The translations under genes were made by a program, and so were the position numbers. Shown piece after piece: positions 6,056 to 10,031 of a stretch of 10,031 nt of DNA. The DNA is taken from contig NHKK02000028.1 of assembly GCA_002169475.2 (NCBI GenBank), positions 3,958-13,988 on the forward strand, read 5' to 3'. This DNA comes from Candidatus Pelagibacter sp. TMED239 (GTDB lineage: Bacteria; Pseudomonadota; Alphaproteobacteria; Pelagibacterales; Pelagibacteraceae). The notes under the pieces are model-generated. The model saw only the letters and a program-made list of their open reading frames with translations, was not told the origin of the DNA and made no database searches. Numbering within the stretch: position 1 is the stretch's first letter; each line of letters opens with the position of its first letter.

Positions 6056-8205
6056 TTAATATTAGATTTTTTTTCTAATCTTCTCTCATGCAGCAAAGGT
6101 TCAGTATATCCTGAGGGTTGGTCTTTACCTTTAAAAACCAGATCACATGCAGCCTTAAACGCTATTGAATTCTCGAAGTTATCAGACATTTTCTTGTAAC
6201 TTGATTTTTCAGAACTATCATTTTGTTCATCAACAATCCTAGCCATTTTTTTCATTACTTCCATCACTTGATCTTTTGTACAGACACCATGATAAAGCCA
6301 GTTTGCCATATGTTGTGAAGATATTCTCAATGTTGCTCTATCTTCCATCAGGCCTACATTATTTATATCAGGAACTTTTGAACAACCAACTCCCTGATCA
6401 ATCCATCTTACTACATACCCTAAAATTCCTTGGGCATTATTTTCTAATTCTTTATTAATTTCTTCAACAGACCAATTTGGCCTATCTGCGATTGGTATTT
6501 CTAAAATTTTATCCAATTTCGCTTTTTTTCTCTTTTTTATTTCAATCTGTTTTTTAAATACATTTACTTCATGATAATGGATTGAATGAAGCGTTGCAGC
6601 CGTTGGTGATGGCACCCAAGCGCAATTAGCACCTGAGTTTGGGTGAACAATTTTTTGCTTCATCATATCCGACATTCTATCTGGCATCGCCCACATGCCC
6701 TTACCTATTTGGGCTACTCCAGAAAATCCACAAGAAAGACCTATGTCAACATTCCAATCTTCATAAGTATTAAGCCAAGAAGATTTCTTCATATCTCCTT
6801 TAAAAATCATAGGTCCAGCTTCGAAAGAGGTATGCATCTCATCTCCTGTTCTGTCTAAAAAACCTGTATTGATAAAAACTATTCTTTCTTTTACTTTTCT
6901 AATACATTCCTTCAAGTTAACAGTCGTTCTCCTCTCCTCATCCATAATGCCTACTTTAATTGTGTACTTTTTAAGATTTAAAGTTTTCTCTACTTTTTCA
7001 AACAAATCATTTGTAAACGAAGCTTCATCTGGTCCGTGCATTTTTGGTTTAACTATATAAACCGAACCTGTTCGAGAATTTTTTCTATTTTTAAAATCAT
7101 GTAATGCACACATTGTTGAAAAAAAAGCATCCATGATTCCCTCTGGAATTTCAGATCCATCCTTTAAAATTATTGCAGGATTAGTCATAAGGTGACCAAC
7201 ATTTCTATTTAAAAGCAAAGCTCTTCCATGCAATTTAAATTTAACACCTTTTGGACTCATATACTCTCTATCTGGTTTAAGTTCTCTAGTAAATTTTTTC
7301 CCATTTTTTTTCATTTCAGTTTTAAGATTGCCTTTCATTATGCCAAGCCAATTTCTGTAACATTTTATTTTATCTTCTCCATCTACAGCAGTAACAGAGT
7401 CTTCATTGTCTATAATTGTAGAGATCGCAGATTCAACTATAACATCTGAGATATTAGCTTTATCAACTTTTCCGATTATATGTTCTGGATTAATAATTAT
7501 ATCAATATGTAGATTGTTATTTTTTAGTAAAACAGAGGATGGACTCTCTTTGCTTCCATTATATCCAACAAATTGATTTTTATCTTTTAAAAAATATTTT
7601 TTATTATTAATTTGTAAGTTTATTTGATCATCAGTAATTTTAATTTTATCAATTTCAGTCCACTTTACATCTTTGATAGCAAATACTTTATCTAAAAAAT
7701 TTCTGACATACTTAATAACTTTGTCACCTCTTTTTGGGTTATAAGTGCTGCTTCTTTCTCCTTCGATTACATCTGTTCCATATAAAGCGTCATATAAACT
7801 GCCCCAACGAGCATTTGCAGCATTTAATGCATATCTTGCATTATCCACTGGTACAACTAGTTGAGGACCAGCAATTGATTTAATTTCTTCATCAACATTC
7901 GAAGTACTAATTTTAAAATCCTCTTTCTCATCTACGAGATAATTAATTGATTTTAAAAAAGCTAAATATTCATCATTATTAAAATCAGTGTCCTTTTTTG
8001 AGACATGCCAAGCATCTATCTTTTTTTGTATCTCAAGTCTTTGCTTTAGCAACTTTTTGTTAATTGTAGATAAATTATGAACAATATCGTCAAACTTTGA
8101 CCAAAATTTATTGGGATCAATATCTGTGCCTGGAATAACTTCTTTCTCTATAAATTCTACTAATTTAGAATCAATTTTTAAATTTCCTTTTTTTATTTTT
8201 TGCAT
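6052..8205 (-). CDS. glcB: Malate synthase G
   Basis: The protein has 717 residues, the length of the monomeric isoform G. It condenses glyoxylate with acetyl-CoA to give malate, the second step of the glyoxylate bypass, in the cytosol. Visible active-site motifs are RNVGHLMT (334-341, catalytic Arg334), KPKMHGPDE (386-394), GIMDEERRT (419-427, Mg-ligand Glu423), [11 protein letters not shown] (446-456, Mg-ligand Asp451) and [15 protein letters not shown] (618-632), where Asp622 corresponds to the catalytic base Asp631 of E. coli. The N-terminal alpha-helical clasp carries [18 protein letters not shown] (118-135). The gene is divergent from accA across 63 bp. SAR11 malate synthase genes are reported to carry a glycine riboswitch in the leader; none fits here. 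The 3' end converges on recR with a 4-bp overlap. Confidence 0.97.
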   Translation of the reverse strand: MQKIKKGNLKIDSKLVEFIEKEVIPGTDIDPNKFWSKFDDIVHNLSTINKKLLKQRLEIQKKIDAWHVSKKDTDFNNDEYLAFLKSINYLVDEKEDFKISTSNVDEEIKSIAGPQLVVPVDNARYALNAANARWGSLYDALYGTDVIEGERSSTYNPKRGDKVIKYVRNFLDKVFAIKDVKWTEIDKIKITDDQINLQINNKKYFLKDKNQFVGYNGSKESPSSVLLKNNNLHIDIIINPEHIIGKVDKANISDVIVESAISTIIDNEDSVTAVDGEDKIKCYRNWLGIMKGNLKTEMKKNGKKFTRELKPDREYMSPKGVKFKLHGRALLLNRNVGHLMTNPAIILKDGSEIPEGIMDAFFSTMCALHDFKNRKNSRTGSVYIVKPKMHGPDEASFTNDLFEKVEKTLNLKKYTIKVGIMDEERRTTVNLKECIRKVKERIVFINTGFLDRTGDEMHTSFEAGPMIFKGDMKKSSWLNTYEDWNVDIGLSCGFSGVAQIGKGMWAMPDRMSDMMKQKIVHPNSGANCAWVPSPTAATLHSIHYHEVNVFKKQIEIKKRKKAKLDKILEIPIADRPNWSVEEINKELENNAQGILGYVVRWIDQGVGCSKVPDINNVGLMEDRATLRISSQHMANWLYHGVCTKDQVMEVMKKMARIVDEQNDSSEKSSYKKMSDNFENSIAFKAACDLVFKGKDQPSGYTEPLLHERRLEKKSNIN

Positions 8206-8221
8206 ATTAAATAATAAACCG

Positions 8222-8227
8222 ATTGTA
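8222..8227 (-). promoter_or_regulatory. Candidate -10 element for glcB, overlapping the accA -35
   Basis: On the minus strand the sequence reads TACAAT, 17 bases before the glcB ATG. If used, the leader would be only about ten nucleotides, with no room for a regulatory RNA. No -35 with normal spacing is clear: TTAACA lies 20 bases upstream, which is longer than ideal. The element shares bases with the -35 proposed for divergent accA. Confidence 0.3.
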
Positions 8228-8251
8228 TTCTTTTAAAAAGGGAATTATGTT
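8223..8251 (+). promoter_or_regulatory. Candidate sigma-70 promoter for accA
   Basis: TTGTAT (8223-8228), a 17-bp spacer and TATGTT (8246-8251) lie in the 63-bp divergent gap. A second possible -10, TAAAAT (8251-8256), overlaps it but has no spaced -35. The resulting leader would be about ten nucleotides. The gap is AT-rich, so the call is tentative, but the accA promoter most likely lies in or near it. Confidence 0.4.
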
Positions 8252-8268
8252 AAAATCCTTAGAAAATT

Positions 8269-9375
8269 ATGAAAAATTATCTAGATTTTGAAAAAGAAAT
8301 TAAGCTTTTAGAAGAGAAAAGAGATACGCTAAAAAGTCCTTTTGGCTCAGAGGGAATTTCTGAGGTAGACACGCAAAAAATCAAAGAGACCCAAGAGCAA
8401 ATTAATGAAAAACTGAAAGAGATTTATACAAATCTAAATAGTTGGGAAAGAACTTTAGTTGCTAGACATGAGGACAGGCCTAAAGCAAACTTTTATATAA
8501 AAAAAATTTTCTCAAACTTTTCACCCTTATCTGGAGATAGATTTTTTGGTGATGATAAATCTGTAATAGCCGGTTTCGGTATCATTGATAAAAAATCAGT
8601 TTTAGTTATTGGTCAAGAAAAAGGAGAAGATCTTAATAGTAGAATTGAAAGAAATTTTGGAATGATGAAACCAGAAGGATACAGAAAGTGTATAAGATTA
8701 ATGAAACTAGCTGACAGATTTGAAATTCCCGTTGTTACTTTTATTGACACTCCAGGAGCTTATCCTGGCATTGGTGCAGAGCAAAGAGGCCAAGCAGCAG
8801 CAATCGCTAACTCAATAGAGAGTTGCATGTCTTTAAAAGTTCCAAATATTTCAATTATAATAGGCGAAGGAGGCTCGGGTGGAGCAATTGCTTTAGCATC
8901 TTCTAATAAAGTAATAATGTTAGAAAATTCTATTTACTCTGTAATTTCACCAGAGGGATGCGCTTCTATACTTTGGAGAGATCCAAGTAAATCTTTACAA
9001 GCAGCAGAGGCAATGAAACTCACTGCTAAAGATTTATTAAATCTAGGAATCATAGATGAAATTATAGACGAGCCTTTGGGAGGCGCACATAGAAATTCAG
9101 ATGCAATTGCAGATGAGGTAAAATTTTCAATTATCAAAAGTCTAAAATTTTTTGAGAACTCATCAAAAGAGGAAATTTACCAACACAGAAAAGAAAAATT
9201 TTTGAAGATAGGAAGAGATAAAGGATTTGTACGATCATCACATCATACTGGTCAAGGATTGGACTATCAGGAACCAAAATTCGCAAAAGTCAAGAGGCAT
9301 TTGATTAAAAATAAATATATTTATTTAAGTTTTAGTCTGCTTTTTATTGTATCAATTATAACCATATTCAATTGA
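8269..9375 (+). CDS. accA: Acetyl-CoA carboxylase carboxyltransferase subunit alpha, with a C-terminal membrane-helix extension
   Basis: The protein has 368 residues; the bacterial family is usually near 315-325. With AccD it moves the carboxyl group from carboxybiotin to acetyl-CoA, giving malonyl-CoA for fatty-acid synthesis. Residues 1-320 match the family: an N-terminal coiled-coil helix (about 4-60), LVARHEDRPK (63-72), FGMMKPEGYRK (130-140), FIDTPGAYPGIGAEQRGQ (158-175), the oxyanion-type GEGGSGGAIAL (199-209) and SPEGCASILWRD (227-238). The domain should end around FLKIGRDKGF (311-320). The frame then continues for 48 residues through a polar linker and KVKRHLIKNK (340-349) into a hydrophobic stretch of about 18 residues (350-367, IYLSFSLLFIVSIITIF). 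This looks like a C-terminal transmembrane anchor with the enzyme kept in the cytosol by the positive-inside rule. The start is the ATG at 8269; no strong Shine-Dalgarno precedes it. Confidence 0.95.
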   Translation: MKNYLDFEKEIKLLEEKRDTLKSPFGSEGISEVDTQKIKETQEQINEKLKEIYTNLNSWERTLVARHEDRPKANFYIKKIFSNFSPLSGDRFFGDDKSVIAGFGIIDKKSVLVIGQEKGEDLNSRIERNFGMMKPEGYRKCIRLMKLADRFEIPVVTFIDTPGAYPGIGAEQRGQAAAIANSIESCMSLKVPNISIIIGEGGSGGAIALASSNKVIMLENSIYSVISPEGCASILWRDPSKSLQAAEAMKLTAKDLLNLGIIDEIIDEPLGGAHRNSDAIADEVKFSIIKSLKFFENSSKEEIYQHRKEKFLKIGRDKGFVRSSHHTGQGLDYQEPKFAKVKRHLIKNKYIYLSFSLLFIVSIITIFN

Positions 9376-9390
9376 TATATGTTGCAAAAT

Positions 9391-9419
9391 AGACAATTTA
9401 CTAATTTTTATTGTTTTTT
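9391..9419 (+). terminator. Weak candidate terminator of accA
   Basis: AGACAAT (9391-9397) can pair with ATTGTTT (9410-9416), including one G-U, around a 12-nt loop, and T's run on to 9419. The stem is AT-rich and weak, but position and T-run suit an intrinsic terminator between accA and the cold-shock gene promoter. Confidence 0.3.
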
Positions 9420-9433
9420 CTAAAAAACACATC

Positions 9434-9460
9434 TTGACATCAATACTACATACGTATTAA
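9434..9460 (+). promoter_or_regulatory. Promoter of the cold-shock protein gene
   Basis: A perfect TTGACA (9434-9439) is followed after 15 bp by TATTAA (9455-9460). The spacer is shorter than the ideal 17 bp, so the exact -10 is uncertain. The following GGGGCG (9462-9467) would be a GC-rich discriminator, which stands out in this AT-rich DNA and is typical of growth-rate or ppGpp-controlled promoters; this is an inference. Transcription should begin near 9467, leaving a leader of about 55 nt. Confidence 0.55.
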
Positions 9461-9470
9461 AGGGGCGAGG

Positions 9471-9488
9471 TTAGTAAATTTTTACTAA
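9471..9488 (+). promoter_or_regulatory. Hairpin at the 5' end of the cold-shock mRNA leader
   Basis: TTAGTAAA (9471-9478) and TTTACTAA (9481-9488) form a perfect inverted repeat with two bases between, realistically a 7-bp stem with a 4-nt loop. It would begin within about five nucleotides of the predicted mRNA start. A 5'-terminal stem could stabilise the transcript or act as a temperature-sensitive element, as is known for cold-shock leaders in general. The role here is inferred. Confidence 0.4.
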
Positions 9489-9506
9489 TTAAAGTTAATA
9501 ACAAAT

Positions 9507-9511
9507 AAGGA
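9507..9511 (+). promoter_or_regulatory. Ribosome binding site of the cold-shock gene
   Basis: AAGGA lies ten bases before the ATG at 9522, within an unstructured A-rich leader. Most genes in this window lack a Shine-Dalgarno sequence, so this one suggests strong independent translation. Confidence 0.65.
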
Positions 9512-9521
9512 AAAGTAAACA

Positions 9522-9734
9522 ATGAGTGCACTAAAAGGCAAAGTAAAGTGGTTCAATGGTACTAAAGGTTATGGTTTCATTGAGAGAGAAGACAAAGAAA
9601 AAGACGTGTTCGTTCACAGCTCGGCAGTTAGAGACGCTGGTTTAAAATATTTAAACGAAGGCGATGAACTAACGTTTGAAGTGGAAAGCACGGAAAAAGG
9701 TCCTTCCGCAGTAAAATTGCAGAAAACATCTTAA
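9522..9734 (+). CDS. cspA: Cold-shock domain protein (CspA family)
   Basis: The protein has 70 residues and is one complete cold-shock (OB-fold) domain with nothing added. It contains the N-terminal GKVKWFN (6-12), RNP1-type KGYGFIE (15-21) and RNP2-type DVFVHSSAV (28-36), with the aromatic residues Trp10, Phe11, Tyr17, Phe19, Phe29 and His31 that stack on single-stranded RNA or DNA. Family members act as RNA chaperones that melt mRNA structure. It has its own promoter, a leader hairpin and a good ribosome binding site, so it is probably a highly expressed monocistronic gene. Whether it is cold-induced or constitutive cannot be told from sequence; many small-genome marine bacteria keep several constitutive copies. 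The symbol indicates the family, not strict orthology with E. coli cspA. Confidence 0.95.
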   Translation: MSALKGKVKWFNGTKGYGFIEREDKEKDVFVHSSAVRDAGLKYLNEGDELTFEVESTEKGPSAVKLQKTS

Positions 9735-9759
9735 ATCTTATTTCCTAAATCCAAATTAT

Positions 9760-9793
9760 CGGGACATCAGACTTATTATAGTTTTTTGTCCCG
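9760..9793 (+). other. GC-rich inverted repeat after the cold-shock gene (candidate 3' stem-loop)
   Basis: CGGGACA (9760-9766) and TGTCCCG (9787-9793) are perfect 7-bp inverted repeats around a 20-nt AT-rich loop, 25 bp after the csp stop. The GC content stands out from the surrounding DNA, so a folded RNA 3' end is likely. There is no T-run after the stem; six T's lie just before the 3' arm, so it is not a standard intrinsic terminator. It may be a 3' mRNA stabiliser or part of a small RNA. Confidence 0.4.
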
Positions 9794-9860
9794 CTAATTC
9801 TCTTCTTGCAAATCTCAAATCTTTTGTTAAAACGATATTAATGATTATTAAGAATAAAAT

Positions 9861-9916
9861 TTTAGCTATCAAAACACACTCTCACAGAGTGCATGCTAGG
9901 CTATTGCTTAGCTAAA
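9861..9916. other. Nested inverted repeats in the csp-tRNA spacer
   Basis: An outer 8-bp perfect inverted repeat, TTTAGCTA (9861-9868) with TAGCTAAA (9909-9916), encloses a 6-bp hairpin CACTCT/AGAGTG (9877-9882 and 9886-9891, 3-nt loop) and the palindrome GCATGC (9891-9896). An alternative pairing, GCTAG (9895-9899) with TTAGC (9908-9912), would compete with the outer stem. No reading frame of note crosses it. It could be a small structured RNA, a leader or a protein-binding site. I do not recognise the family. Confidence 0.35.
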
Positions 9917-9971
9917 TCATTACATATTTTAAAATACAAATTTATACACAATTAATATAAAAAGGAGTTAT

Positions 9972-10031
9972 GCAGCAGTAGCTCAGTTGGTTAGAGCACT
10001 AGTTTGTGGAACTAGGGGTCGGTGGTTCGAA
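9972..10031 (+). tRNA. tRNA-His (anticodon GTG), cut by the window end
   Basis: Sixty nucleotides are present, from the acceptor 5' strand GCAGCAG (9972-9978) through TA, the D arm (GCTCAGTTGGTTAGAGC), the anticodon arm (CTAGT, loop TTGTGGA, ACTAG), a 5-nt variable loop, and the T stem GGTGG with TTCGAA. The anticodon GTG reads histidine codons. The base before position 1 is T, so the extra G at -1 that most bacteria encode is missing, as known for alphaproteobacterial tRNA-His. The 3' acceptor strand and discriminator base lie outside the window. TATAAA (9956-9961) is a possible -10 about ten bases upstream, without a clear -35. Confidence 0.93.

Noticed and set aside
6061..6079. ATTAGA/TCTAAT hairpin with T7 loop just after the recR stop, as a recR terminator
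   Set aside because: The stem is six weak A/T-rich pairs, the T-run is in the loop and not after it, and the sequence encodes the C-terminus of malate synthase (Leu-Glu-Lys-Lys-Ser region).
6276..7449. Several 60-73-residue plus-strand frames opposite glcB
   Set aside because: All are antisense to strongly conserved malate synthase motifs and have no ribosome binding sites or family features.
1..10031. Defence system, mobile element, CRISPR or other novel gene cluster
   Set aside because: Every long frame is a recognisable core gene, composition is uniform, and there are no transposase, integrase, repeat-spacer or attachment-site patterns. The novelty is limited to variations on known genes and to the spacers.

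Overview
The window is an AT-rich, tightly packed stretch of chromosomal housekeeping genes. It most likely comes from a small-genome marine alphaproteobacterium of the SAR11/Pelagibacterales type. The reasons are the low GC, the Lys/Asn/Ile-rich proteins, spacers that are mostly under 100 bp, genes overlapping by 4-8 bp, a CycM-type membrane-anchored cytochrome c, a malate synthase G gene, and a tRNA-His that lacks an encoded G at position -1. The lineage is inferred from these features and not proven. No mobile element, CRISPR array, prophage or toxin-antitoxin module is visible.

Layout. Positions 3-179 hold the 3' end of argD (acetylornithine aminotransferase). It overlaps argF (ornithine carbamoyltransferase) by ATGA, so the two form an arginine operon. 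A cytochrome c gene on the minus strand (1099-1629) meets argF tail to tail with a 4-bp overlap. It is divergent from kdsB (CMP-Kdo synthesis for LPS), which overlaps pheA (prephenate dehydratase) by 8 bp. Next come the small SRP (4.5S-type) RNA gene ffs, with a good sigma-70 promoter, and then the replication/repair cluster dnaX-ybaB-recR, with an 8-bp overlap and a zero-length spacer. recR converges with 4-bp overlap on glcB (malate synthase G, minus strand). glcB is divergent, across only 63 bp, from accA (acetyl-CoA carboxylase alpha subunit). A cold-shock protein gene with its own promoter and a structured leader follows, then about 235 bp of non-coding DNA with two inverted-repeat structures. 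A tRNA-His (GTG anticodon) gene is cut by the window end.

The genes are mostly core metabolism and information processing: arginine and phenylalanine synthesis, Kdo for the outer membrane, electron transfer to the terminal oxidase, the glyoxylate bypass, the first committed step of fatty-acid synthesis, the DNA polymerase III clamp loader and RecFOR repair.

I found no evident new multi-gene system. Points deserving a second look: (1) AccA carries an extra C-terminal tail of about 48 residues ending in a predicted transmembrane helix. (2) The glcB leader is too short for the glycine riboswitch known to precede malate synthase in SAR11. (3) A run of ten A's in dnaX sits at the tau/gamma boundary, where loss of one A gives an immediate stop. 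(4) The csp leader and the csp-tRNA spacer contain ordered inverted repeats. (5) RecR has a shortened CxC second half of its zinc motif.
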